Positions 1 through 7,031 of a stretch of 35,921 nt of DNA are shown in pieces. Source of the stretch: Paenibacillus sp. A3 (GTDB taxonomy: Bacteria; Bacillota; Bacilli; Paenibacillales; NBRC-103111); assembly GCF_001399685.1 (NCBI RefSeq), contig NZ_JTHN01000039.1:1-35921 (forward strand), given 5' to 3'. Below the pieces are notes generated by a model. The model was not told the DNA's origin and searched no databases. It worked only from the letters and a program-made list of their open reading frames with translations. The first letter of the stretch is position 1; every line of letters begins with the position of its first letter. The translations under genes and the position numbers were made by a program.

Positions 1-1147
1 CGAGGATGAGCTTGAACAAGGTTGATTTCCCCGACCCGTTCTTCCCTATAAGCATAACCTTGTCTCCATAAGCCAGCGCTCCGTCGACCGCGTCCAGCAG
101 CTTCCGGTTCCCGTAGCTTTTGCCGATGCCTTCCAGCGTCACAACCTTGCGGCCCGAGCGGTCCGCCTGCGTCAGCCCGAAATCGGCGCTTTTCGCCTCC
201 AACACCGGCCGTTTCAGCTTCTCCATCCGGTCCAGCGCTTTTTGCATCGAAGCCGCCCGCCGGAAAAACTTCTCGTTGCCGCCGATCCGTCCCCATGCCT
301 CCAGCTGCTTGATCGTCTCCGTCATCTTCTTGATCTTCTTCTGCTGCTCCTGATAGTCGGCGAACTGCTGAAGCAGCCGCGTCTCCTTTTCCTTCATATA
401 GCCGGTATAGTTAGTGAAGTACGACTCCGATTCACCATCCTCCAGCTCGACGATCTTCGTCACGACCCGGTCCAGAAAATACCGGTCGTGCGAGACGACC
501 AGGCACGAACCGTCGTATTGGGTTAAATAGTCTTCCAGCCATTCGACCCCGTGCAGGTCAAGGTGGTTCGTCGGTTCGTCCAGCAGCAGGAGCTCAGGCT
601 TCCGAATCAGCTGCGAGGCCAGATTGATGCGGGTCTTCTCTCCTCCCGACAGCGTGGCGTACGTCTGGGTATAGCGGCCGCGGTCAATCCGCAGGCCGTC
701 GGCGACCCGCTCGATGACGGCATCCAGCTCGTAGCCGCCCTCGCGCTCGAACTTCTCCTGCAGCGCCGCGTACTGCTCCAGCCAGCCGGCCAGCCGATCC
801 GGGCCGTCAGAGACGCCCGGCTCCGACATGAGCTTCTCCAGCTGTGTCATCTTCAAACGGCATTCCAGCAGCTCCTGATGGCCAAGTGCCAGCACGTCAT
901 AGACGGTCCGGCCTTCGAACTCCGCCGGAATTTGCGTCAAATAGCCGATTCGGGTTCCTTTCCGAACAGTAAGCTGTCCGGCATCGGGACGAAGCCGCCC
1001 GGCGATCAATTGCAACAAAGTCGATTTGCCGCTGCCGTTGCGGCCGATGAGTCCGATGCGCTCGCCTTGCTGAATATCCAAGTTTACGTCTTCAAGAACA
1101 AGCTGTGCGCCATGGTACGCTTTTATATTTTGACAGTTAACGATCAT
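1..1147 (-). CDS. ABC-F family ATPase (possible ribosome-protection type), 3' end beyond window
   Basis: ABC-F proteins carry two ATPase domains and no membrane domain; they bind the ribosome, and several subfamilies displace antibiotics. The visible 382 residues hold a first nucleotide-binding domain with Walker A GRNGSGKS (residues 35-42), signature LSGGE (166-170), Walker B ending LLLLDEP (186-192) and SHDR (219-222). A basic interdomain linker follows (about 245-320), then the second Walker A GKNGSGKS (368-375) just before the window edge. There are no membrane segments, as expected for ABC-F. The ATG at 1147 has GGAGG about ten bases upstream. The gene sits behind a leader ORF and terminator, typical of antibiotic-resistance ABC-F genes. 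The subfamily and drug range cannot be told from this part. Confidence 0.9.
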   Translation of the reverse strand, partial: MIVNCQNIKAYHGAQLVLEDVNLDIQQGERIGLIGRNGSGKSTLLQLIAGRLRPDAGQLTVRKGTRIGYLTQIPAEFEGRTVYDVLALGHQELLECRLKMTQLEKLMSEPGVSDGPDRLAGWLEQYAALQEKFEREGGYELDAVIERVADGLRIDRGRYTQTYATLSGGEKTRINLASQLIRKPELLLLDEPTNHLDLHGVEWLEDYLTQYDGSCLVVSHDRYFLDRVVTKIVELEDGESESYFTNYTGYMKEKETRLLQQFADYQEQQKKIKKMTETIKQLEAWGRIGGNEKFFRRAASMQKALDRMEKLKRPVLEAKSADFGLTQADRSGRKVVTLEGIGKSYGNRKLLDAVDGALAYGDKVMLIGKNGSGKSTLFKLIL

Positions 1148-1193
1148 CTTAAGGAGTCCTCCTTGTGTGATCCTAACCTTTGTATGCAACAAA

Positions 1194-1226
1194 AAGAGCC
1201 GCAGGAAAAAATCCCCACGGCTCTTC
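1194..1226 (-). terminator. intrinsic terminator inside the ABC-F leader (attenuator)
   Basis: Read on the minus strand, an 8-bp stem AAGAGCCG/CGGCTCTT (arms 1225-1218 and 1201-1194) with an inner GG/CC pairing is followed by TTTTTGTTG. It lies after the leader ORF stop and about 45 bases before the ABC-F start, so default transcription would end before the resistance gene. That is the expected layout of a transcription attenuator. Confidence 0.8.
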
Positions 1227-1246
1227 GGACTGGCATCCGTTTGCGG

Positions 1247-1390
1247 TTAAGGTAGGATTATTTTCGCGAATGGTGAAACCGTATAGGCATTTTTGGACAG
1301 ACCTCTCCCGTTGACGGAAAAAGCATGCACAATGCCAGCCAAAAGCATCAGCAGCTGGCTAATACGGTTGTTCACCATCTCGTGATTCAT
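1247..1390 (-). CDS. 47-residue leader peptide upstream of the ABC-F gene
   Basis: This is a short ORF in the ABC-F leader, starting ATG at 1390 behind a GGGGGTGAGG ribosome binding site and ending TAA at 1247-1249, 21 bases before the terminator stem. The predicted peptide begins MNHEMVNNRISQLLMLLAGI and ends FAKIILP. It resembles no family I recognise, as expected for a regulatory leader. Its codons contain both arms of a long imperfect inverted repeat (1363-1378 and 1270-1283), so a ribosome moving or stalling along it would change the RNA fold. Known parallels are the drug-sensing leaders upstream of vmlR, lmo0919 and msr-type genes. That it senses an antibiotic is inference. Confidence 0.55.
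   Translation of the reverse strand: MNHEMVNNRISQLLMLLAGIVHAFSVNGRGLSKNAYTVSPFAKIILP
1270..1378 (-). promoter_or_regulatory. long-range inverted repeat within the leader ORF
   Basis: On the transcript strand ATGGTGAACAACCGTA (1378-1363) pairs with TACGGTTTCACCAT (1283-1270): 14 base pairs interrupted by a two-base CA bulge, enclosing about 80 bases. A second 6-bp stem (gctggc 1354-1359 with gccagc 1334-1339) nests inside. Such a stem inside a translated leader is a natural switch element; which alternative pairing opens the terminator is not resolved here. Confidence 0.5.
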
Positions 1391-1424
1391 CCTACCTCAC
1401 CCCCTCTTGTTCAAGTTATTTACA

Positions 1425-1454
1425 ACTTTACCATACCGGACGGGCGGTTGGCAA
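1425..1454 (-). promoter_or_regulatory. possible promoter of the ABC-F leader transcript
   Basis: Minus-strand TTGCCA (1454-1449) and TAAAGT (1430-1425) are separated by 18 bases. Initiation about seven bases further on would give a transcript starting shortly before the leader ribosome binding site. Both boxes match the vegetative consensus only partly. Confidence 0.35.
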
Positions 1455-1575
1455 GCTTCACCAGCAGTCCTCGCCCGGATTAGCGTTGCGCTACAGCTGT
1501 ACGGCTTCCCCGACCGCTCCGTTGTAGCTTCGTGTCCTGCAGCCAACGAACGCGCGATTGCGGTGTACGGGCAGT

Positions 1576-2250
1576 TTACTTTTTCAGGATGAGTCTTAAT
1601 TGCACGGTCACGTTGTTCTCGGTGGAAACGACAACCGCATGAGGATTTTTCAAGCCGAAGTCTTCGAAGGTAACGACCGTGCTGCCTTCCATGCGGAGCG
1701 CGTCTTGGCTGTAAACCGCGTCGCTTTTGAACGTGACGTCCTTGGGTTTGCCATTCACGGTAAGCGTGCCGGTCATATCGAAGGAAACCTTCTCTCCCTC
1801 TTTCCACGTCTTAGGGAAGTTCTCGATTGACTTTAATGTAAATTTGGCTTCGGGGTTCGCTGCGGCGTTCAGGAACTTCTCCCCTTGGACATGCTCGTCC
1901 CTCTGCGAGTTGCCGGACGAGATCGATTTGAGGTCGAGCGCCGCCTCGGCTTTCATCTTGGACGGATCGGACGAATGGAGCGTCCAGCTTCCTTTCACCG
2001 CGCTGCCTTCGAAGTTCACGGTTTCCTTGGAGGTCGTGACCGAGAAGTATACTTTGGAATCCGGGCTGATATTCCATTGCCCGTCCAGCTTGCTTGCTTC
2101 AACGGCTCCTCCGGCGGCCGACGCCGAAGCGTTCGCAGGAATCACGTTCTGTACCGCCACATGGTTCCCGGCATAATAATCGTAAGCGGCATAGCCCCCT
2201 CCAACGATAACGACAGCACCTACGGCAAAAGCGACCAACTTCAGTTTCAT
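1576..2250 (-). CDS. YceI family exported protein
   Basis: The 224-residue product has a hydrophobic N-terminal segment (about residues 4-22, after MKLK) that could be a signal anchor or uncleaved signal peptide. A linker rich in Ala and Ser follows, then a YceI lipocalin-like beta-barrel from about residue 55 to the end. Typical family stretches are GQWNISPDSKVYFSV near the start, DEHVQGEKFLNAAANPEAKF in the middle and the TGTLTVNGKPKDV strand. YceI proteins bind polyisoprenoid-type lipids, and most have no defined role. The start is supported by GAAGGAGG eight to nine bases before ATG 2250. Two identical palindromes lie 89 and 191 bases upstream, suggesting dedicated control. No clear terminator follows the stop. 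Confidence 0.88.
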   Translation of the reverse strand: MKLKLVAFAVGAVVIVGGGYAAYDYYAGNHVAVQNVIPANASASAAGGAVEASKLDGQWNISPDSKVYFSVTTSKETVNFEGSAVKGSWTLHSSDPSKMKAEAALDLKSISSGNSQRDEHVQGEKFLNAAANPEAKFTLKSIENFPKTWKEGEKVSFDMTGTLTVNGKPKDVTFKSDAVYSQDALRMEGSTVVTFEDFGLKNPHAVVVSTENNVTVQLRLILKK

Positions 2251-2338
2251 AATAATTATTCCTCCTTCGTCATATTAGCTGCGCTGCAGCCTGTTTTCTT
2301 CATGGGCAGATTCGCCTGGCCCCCCGGCCCCCTCAGTC

Positions 2339-2357
2339 ACACTACAATACGTAGTGT
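2339..2357. promoter_or_regulatory. palindromic operator candidate, copy 1
   Basis: Perfect 19-bp palindrome ACACTAC-aatac-GTAGTGT. A weak minus-strand TTGCCA (2367-2362) lies beside it, so it would fall within or next to a promoter reading toward the YceI gene. The same arms and flanks (tc before, aat after) recur 102 bp away, which argues for a repressor site. The arm sequence resembles BlaI/MecI-type dyads, but the spacer is five bases, so the family is a guess. Confidence 0.55.
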
Positions 2358-2440
2358 AATTGGCAATAAAAATCCCCGCACGCCTGATGCCAAAAAACAT
2401 CGAGTCCCGCCTCTTCAGTATAGCATCATCGGCGCCGGTC

Positions 2441-2459
2441 ACACTACACGTGGTAGTGT
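2441..2459. promoter_or_regulatory. palindromic operator candidate, copy 2
   Basis: Perfect 19-bp palindrome ACACTAC-acgtg-GTAGTGT with the same arms, spacer length and flanking bases as the copy at 2339-2357. The 102-bp centre-to-centre distance is close to a whole number of helical turns. The rest of the 350-base stretch 2251-2600 holds no convincing gene, only these two sites and the terminator of the following minus-strand gene. Confidence 0.55.
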
Positions 2460-2547
2460 AATGGAGCGCGAATATCGCACCTACTCCGTTCTTGAAGCCT
2501 ATCGTAACCGGCCTGCCTTAATTTTAACTGAAGCGAACATTAAAATA

Positions 2548-2592
2548 AGATTAAAAATTTTGCGAGACCCTCGGGAGCCGAAGGCCTCGCTT
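2548..2592 (-). terminator. terminator of the YdeI/OmdA-like gene
   Basis: On the minus strand, right after the stop at 2601, GCGAGGCC pairs with GGGTCTCGC (8 bp including one G-T pair) and is followed by AAAATTTTTAAT. Confidence 0.6.
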
Positions 2593-2600
2593 GTTTGCTT

Positions 2601-3185
2601 CTACGGGTAAATCTTCTCGCCGCGCTCCAGCATAGCCACGAATTGCTGAATTCGTTTAGCCCGTGTCTCCGCCTTTTTCGCACTGTGGACCCGGAACAAG
2701 ACGGCGTACCGGTTCTGGCTGTCGAGCGTTTCGAAGAAAGCTTTGGCTTGCGGATTGCGGTCCAGCTCGCTTTGCAAATCGTCGGGCACGGTGGCGCGGC
2801 TTTGCGACTCGTACGCCTTGTCCCACTGCCCGTTCTGCTTCGCGGCTTCAATCGCCCGGAGGCCCGGGGGCTGCATCCGGCCGCTTGCGATCAGCGCTTC
2901 CGCTTTATCCTTGTTGATTTTGGACCAGATGCTCTTCGCCCCGCGCGGCGTAAACCGCTGAAGCCAGGTGTTCTCGTCGTAAGCTTCCTTCCGGCTGTCG
3001 ATCCAGCCGTAGCACAAGGAGCTTTCCAGCGCCTCCTGATACGTTAACGTCACGACATCCGCTTGCTTCTTCGCCAGGCGCAGCCTTACTCCGGCCGATG
3101 CGGCATGATTCTGCTCCAGCCAAGCTTCCCAAGACGACGGGTCTGCAAATAATAGGATCGGCAGCTCGCTCTCTTTCTTGGACAT
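2601..3185 (-). CDS. YdeI/OmpD-associated family protein
   Basis: The 194-residue soluble protein matches the YdeI/OmpD-associated family. It has an N-terminal motif around DPSSWEAWLEQNHA and the central SLCYGWIDSRK stretch. The C-terminal OmdA-type region holds VPDDLQSELDRNPQAKAFFE and a tail of RAKRIQQFVAMLERGEKIYP. Family members are loosely linked to antimicrobial-peptide tolerance, but no biochemical function is established. ATG 3185 has GGGAGG ten bases upstream. The gene has its own terminator and is separated from the mqn genes by about 60 bases, so it may be the last gene of their transcript or stand alone. Confidence 0.85.
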   Translation of the reverse strand: MSKKESELPILLFADPSSWEAWLEQNHAASAGVRLRLAKKQADVVTLTYQEALESSLCYGWIDSRKEAYDENTWLQRFTPRGAKSIWSKINKDKAEALIASGRMQPPGLRAIEAAKQNGQWDKAYESQSRATVPDDLQSELDRNPQAKAFFETLDSQNRYAVLFRVHSAKKAETRAKRIQQFVAMLERGEKIYP

Positions 3186-3245
3186 GCGTCTCTCGCCTCC
3201 CGGGCCAGGTAGTTTATCCGTGCGTTGGTTGGTTCGCCCCGCGCC

Positions 3246-4085
3246 TCAGCGCAGCAGGGACAAGTCGAATGACGGAACCAACCCTTCCTTCGCCGCCCGG
3301 CCCAGCAGGGCCTCCACCGCGCCGTAGCCGCTTTCGCCCAGATTCGCCGTATACTCGTTCACGTACAGGTCGATATGCGCGCGGGCCACTTCCGGAGACA
3401 GTTCCTGCGCATGGCTCATCACGTAGTCTTGGGAGGCTTGAGGATGCTCCCACGCGTACTTGACCGAGGCGCGGGCCCATTCGGCGATCGCCGCGCGGTC
3501 CAGCGACCGGCGGGCGATGATCGCCCCCAGCGGAATGGGCAGGCCCGTGTCCGCCTCCCACCAGCTGCCTAGGTCGGACAGCAGGGTCAAGCCGTACGAC
3601 GGGTACGTGAACCGGGCTTCATGGATGACCAGCCCGGCATCGATTTGACCGTCCCGCACCGCAGGCATAATCTCGTGAAACGGCATCACGACGATTTCAC
3701 CCACGCCGCCCGGAACCTGCTGCGCCGCCCATAAGCGGAACAGCAAATACGCGGTCGAGCGATCGCTCGGCACCGCGACCCGCCGGCCGGCCAAAGCGGC
3801 AGGACCTTCGGCGCTGACCGCCGGATTGTTCGTGAGCACCAGCGGCCCGCAGCCTCGTCCGAGCGCGCCCCCGCAGGGCAGCAGCGCGTATTCGGACAGC
3901 ACCCACGGCAGCGCAGCGAACGATATTTTGAGCACGTCCGGCCCCCCGGGCTCCGCCGCAAGCCGATTGGTAATATCGATATCCGCGTAGGTCACGTCAA
4001 GCTTCGGCGCCCCCGGCACCAGCCCGTGAACCCAAGCGTGAAACACAAACGTATCATTCGGGCAAGGAGAAAAAGCGATCTTCAT
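3246..4085 (-). CDS. mqnD: 1,4-dihydroxy-6-naphthoate synthase MqnD
   Basis: MqnD converts cyclic dehypoxanthinyl futalosine to 1,4-dihydroxy-6-naphthoate in the futalosine route to menaquinone. The 279-residue product has the family N-terminus MKIAFSPCPNDTFVFHAWVHG, and the later AVPSDRSTAYLLFRLW, DAGLVIHEARFTYPSYGL and TGLPIPLGAI stretches of this periplasmic-binding-protein-like fold. Length matches the family. The start ATG overlaps the mqnB stop by four bases (ATGA) and has CTGGAGG upstream, so the two are translationally coupled. Other mqn genes (mqnA, mqnC, mqnE) are not in this window. Confidence 0.95.
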   Translation of the reverse strand: MKIAFSPCPNDTFVFHAWVHGLVPGAPKLDVTYADIDITNRLAAEPGGPDVLKISFAALPWVLSEYALLPCGGALGRGCGPLVLTNNPAVSAEGPAALAGRRVAVPSDRSTAYLLFRLWAAQQVPGGVGEIVVMPFHEIMPAVRDGQIDAGLVIHEARFTYPSYGLTLLSDLGSWWEADTGLPIPLGAIIARRSLDRAAIAEWARASVKYAWEHPQASQDYVMSHAQELSPEVARAHIDLYVNEYTANLGESGYGAVEALLGRAAKEGLVPSFDLSLLR

Positions 4086-4762
4086 CGTAGCACCTCCAGT
4101 AAAATTGCGCCCGCCGCTTCCAACGCGTCCAGCGCCTCTTTGATCCGCCAGGCTTCGCGATCGCGCGGGCCGACCGCATTCGAGATGGCGCGAAGCTCAA
4201 GCGCCGGTATCCCGCGGTCGCGGGCGGCTACCGCCACGCCGAAGCCTTCCATGGCCTCGGCCGCCGCCCCCGGCACCCGGTCCGCCAGCTCCGAGGCGGT
4301 CGCCGCCGTGCCGGTCACGGTGGACACCGTGAGCACCGGGCCCGTATGCGCCGGGAGCCCGGCTCTCTGCAGCGCCTCCGTCAATCGCGCAGCGAGAGAG
4401 GCATCGACCGCGATCCGGCTGGAGCCGAAGCCCAGCTCGTCCACACTGCGGAAGCCTTCGGGCGTCTCGGCGCCCAGATCGGCGGCGACGATCGCGTCGG
4501 CTACCACCAGCGAGCCGATCTCCGCCCGGCCGGGAAAGCCGCCGCCGATCCCGGCGCTGACGACCAGGCCGTACTCGGCCGCAGCCAACGCCTTCGCGGT
4601 GCTCACCGCCGCCGCGGCCGGGCCGACGCCTCCGGCCACGACGTCGAACCTGGCGTCGCCCCGCAGCCCGCGCAGCACGGCATCCCGCTCGGCCGGAACG
4701 GCCGTTATCACCAATACGCGCAGCCCCGTCTGTTCCCGGCTGGCGTTGTTTTCATGAGCCAT
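4082..4762 (-). CDS. mqnB: futalosine hydrolase MqnB
   Basis: A nucleoside-phosphorylase-fold hydrolase that releases hypoxanthine from futalosine, the step between MqnA and MqnC in alternative menaquinone synthesis. The product (226 residues from ATG 4762) shows VSAGIGGGFPGRAEIG and the catalytic-region motif EAMEGFGVAVAA, typical of MTAN-like futalosine hydrolases. An upstream GTG at 4780 is in frame, but the ribosome binding site AAGGAG lies between it and ATG 4762, so the ATG is preferred. It forms a two-gene operon with mqnD. Very high GC at third codon positions matches its neighbours. Confidence 0.93.
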   Translation of the reverse strand: MAHENNASREQTGLRVLVITAVPAERDAVLRGLRGDARFDVVAGGVGPAAAAVSTAKALAAAEYGLVVSAGIGGGFPGRAEIGSLVVADAIVAADLGAETPEGFRSVDELGFGSSRIAVDASLAARLTEALQRAGLPAHTGPVLTVSTVTGTAATASELADRVPGAAAEAMEGFGVAVAARDRGIPALELRAISNAVGPRDREAWRIKEALDALEAAGAILLEVLR

Positions 4763-4936
4763 CGTTACCTTCTCCTTCACGGCACCCTTTTTCCATCGGG
4801 CATTGTTTTCCGAAAACGACTGTCTTCCTTCTTTTTAACTTTAATACTTATGAGGAATGATGTAAACTTCCTGCCGCAGCCGCGCCGCAGGCCCGCTGGG
4901 AATATGATCCTTTTTGTTCGCCAATCGAAAATGAGA

Positions 4937-4965
4937 TTGATTATCAATATCAATACAAGTATGAT
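4937..4965 (+). promoter_or_regulatory. Fur-box promoter of the iron operon
   Basis: TTGATT (4937-4942) and TATGAT (4960-4965) are separated by 17 bases. Overlying the -35 region is TGATTAT-c-AATATCA (4938-4952), matching the 7-1-7 Fur consensus TGATAAT-n-ATTATCA at 12 of 14 arm positions. Fur with iron would block polymerase here, so the downstream genes should switch on under iron starvation. The rest of 4763-5068 holds no convincing gene. Confidence 0.75.
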
Positions 4966-5068
4966 TAAGTTGTGTAACTTTACCAGGAGAAACGCGATCG
5001 CTCGTCCCAGCGGAGTGGAGCAGATGAGCCCATCGGGCAGCGGCACTTGATTGCAGGAGGTGTGTGAA

Positions 5069-5920
5069 ATGAAGATGGACATCAACAAGCTTGCCGAGCA
5101 TTTTGCGCGTACCTCTTTTCAAGTGGAACAAGTCTGTCGCTATGTGCGTGATCCGGGCCTGAGCTGCGATGACTATACGGAGCCTTTCCCAGGCTTTGTT
5201 TTCCCATTAAGAGGAAAGGCCGAGTTTGATTTCAGCGGAACGTCCTATACGCTTGCTCCGGGCCATGTCGTGCACGGCGGCGCCCGTATGCCACTGAATC
5301 GGAGGGTTCTCGGCAACGCCGGATGGGAGTACTTGCTTGTTTTATACCGGGTATGCGCGCCCGAGCCGTCCGGATTTTCCTTGTCTAAAGCGCATTTTCA
5401 GCTTACCCCGGGACAAAGCCCCCGTTTGACGGAGCTGCTTGAGCTTTTGTGGCGGTCTTCAGGTGAGCCGGGCGGGATTTCCGCCTTTCAGACAGAAACG
5501 TTGTTTCGCTGCGTCTTGGAGGAACTGTTTGTCTGTGTACGAAACCAGAGCAACGATGGCGAGCAAGCGTTATTCGAGCAAGTATCCAGGTACATACACG
5601 AGCATTATATGGACGGGCTTAGCGTACGTGCTTTGGCTGAACAAAATGACATCAATGAAAATCGCTTGTTCTATGTCTTCAAGAAGTACGCGGGCATGGG
5701 CCCCGGCAAGTATTTGATGGCCTATCGTCTGAATCGGGCGAAGGAATGCTTGCTGGCTAACGACGCGCCGATCGGCGAAGTGGCGAAAAGCGTCGGCTAT
5801 ACAGACGCATTATATTTCAGCCGTATCTTTAAAAAACAGGCGGGCGTCTCTCCGGCCGAGTTCCGGGGGCGATTCAGGAATAATCCATATGGATTTCAGG
5901 ATGGCTCCATTCCTCTCTAA
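5069..5920 (+). CDS. AraC family transcriptional regulator (siderophore uptake type)
   Basis: A 283-residue regulator with an N-terminal cupin-like sensing domain (about 1-165) and two C-terminal helix-turn-helix motifs. These lie around LSVRALAEQNDINENRLFYV and APIGEVAKSVGYTDALYFSR, the latter with the family hallmark FKKQAGVSPAEFR. ATG 5069 follows AGGAGG by eight bases; a TTG at 5051 is in frame but overlaps the ribosome binding site. It is directly behind the Fur box and followed by a siderophore-binding lipoprotein, as with B. subtilis Btr, which senses bacillibactin. By analogy it may bind a ferric siderophore and activate uptake genes; the ligand is unknown. Confidence 0.88.
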   Translation: MKMDINKLAEHFARTSFQVEQVCRYVRDPGLSCDDYTEPFPGFVFPLRGKAEFDFSGTSYTLAPGHVVHGGARMPLNRRVLGNAGWEYLLVLYRVCAPEPSGFSLSKAHFQLTPGQSPRLTELLELLWRSSGEPGGISAFQTETLFRCVLEELFVCVRNQSNDGEQALFEQVSRYIHEHYMDGLSVRALAEQNDINENRLFYVFKKYAGMGPGKYLMAYRLNRAKECLLANDAPIGEVAKSVGYTDALYFSRIFKKQAGVSPAEFRGRFRNNPYGFQDGSIPL

Positions 5921-5990
5921 AATGCGTTTTGCTAAACTGACCGTAGCTTCGTTTTTCAAGCAAAACTCAAGTCACAACGGAGGAGTCAGA

Positions 5991-6995
5991 ATGAAAGCAC
6001 TTATGAGACTATTCGTCTCTATCGCACTTTTGGCGGGTATTTTAGCCGGTTGTTCCGAAACGCCGAAGCCTAACAACAGTTCAGCACCAAACAGCACAGC
6101 CCCGGCAAAAGAGGGAAGCGCCACTCCCGCAAAAGCCGATCAGGAAACGGGAAAATGGCCGAGAACGTATGTAGACGCTCTTGGTCGCGAGATCGTACTG
6201 GAAAAGAAGCCTGAGAAAGTAGCTCTTTTGTTCTTCCGCAATTTTGAGCATTTGTTTCTGCTGGATGAATCTCCTGCAGCGGCGACAGACCTGAATGTTC
6301 TGAAGGAATGGGAATCCCTCGCTCCATACAAAGACAAACCGATTGCCGATATCGGCTCCATGACGAGCCCCAATCTGGACAAGCTGCTGGAAATCGGCCC
6401 CGATCTCATCATCATGGTCTCGGGTCGGTACGGGAGCTATGGCGACAAGCTGGAGAAAATCGCCCCGGTTGTAACGGTGGACAGCAACGAAAATAATTGG
6501 CAAGGCGCGCTGCGGGAATACGGAAAAATCTTCGGCAAAGAGCAAAAGGCTGAGAATGAAATTACACGGATTGAAACCTTGATTGCCAATTCCAAAGAAC
6601 AGTTGAAAAAATTCAGCGACAAAACCTTTGGTGTGATTATGCTGGGTGACAAGCAATTCTGGGGCTTTACCACACAGTTTGTTTTCAACAAGGAAAGCGG
6701 TCTTGCTTTAAACCCGCCAAGCAAATACGTAGCCATGTCGACAAAAGGGGAGCAGATCTCCCTGGAAGGGCTAGCAGCAATGAACCCCGATTATATGTTT
6801 GTTGCTGACATCGGAGGCTCGTCGAAAAAATTACAAGGCTATCTGAAAAACCTGGAAAGCGATTCTGCCTGGAACTCTCTTCAAGCCATTAAGAACGGGC
6901 ATATGCACGCCCTGGACAGCTCGATTGCGGCGGGTGGGCCGTTGGGAATTGAGCTGGGGGTCAAAACGATCGTGAAACATATTTTGGAAAAATAG
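5991..6995 (+). CDS. iron-siderophore ABC transporter substrate-binding lipoprotein
   Basis: A 334-residue FecB/FhuD-type binding protein. The signal peptide ends in the lipobox LAGC (Cys about residue 22), followed by a Ser/Thr/Asn/Pro-rich tether. The periplasmic-binding domain starts at TYVDALGREIVLEKKPEKVA and has the ADIGSMTSPNLDKLLEIGPD stretch typical of this family. ATG 5991 has CGGAGGAG upstream; an ORF extension back to 5889 overlaps the AraC gene and is not used. The operon contains no permease or ATPase, so this protein must work with a transporter encoded elsewhere, as B. subtilis does with some orphan siderophore-binding proteins. Confidence 0.92.
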   Translation: MKALMRLFVSIALLAGILAGCSETPKPNNSSAPNSTAPAKEGSATPAKADQETGKWPRTYVDALGREIVLEKKPEKVALLFFRNFEHLFLLDESPAAATDLNVLKEWESLAPYKDKPIADIGSMTSPNLDKLLEIGPDLIIMVSGRYGSYGDKLEKIAPVVTVDSNENNWQGALREYGKIFGKEQKAENEITRIETLIANSKEQLKKFSDKTFGVIMLGDKQFWGFTTQFVFNKESGLALNPPSKYVAMSTKGEQISLEGLAAMNPDYMFVADIGGSSKKLQGYLKNLESDSAWNSLQAIKNGHMHALDSSIAAGGPLGIELGVKTIVKHILEK

Positions 6996-7031
6996 TGCGC
7001 GTCGCTAACTTAGCAAAGGAGCGGATCACGG

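Noticed and set aside
551..1255. Long open frame on the plus strand opposite the ABC-F gene
   Set aside because: It is antisense to a clearly conserved ATPase, its translation is Arg/Gln/Leu-rich with no motifs, and it runs through the attenuator terminator.
2461..2609. 49-codon ORF starting ATG right after the second palindrome
   Set aside because: No ribosome binding site, no recognisable sequence, and it ends through the terminator of the opposite-strand gene.
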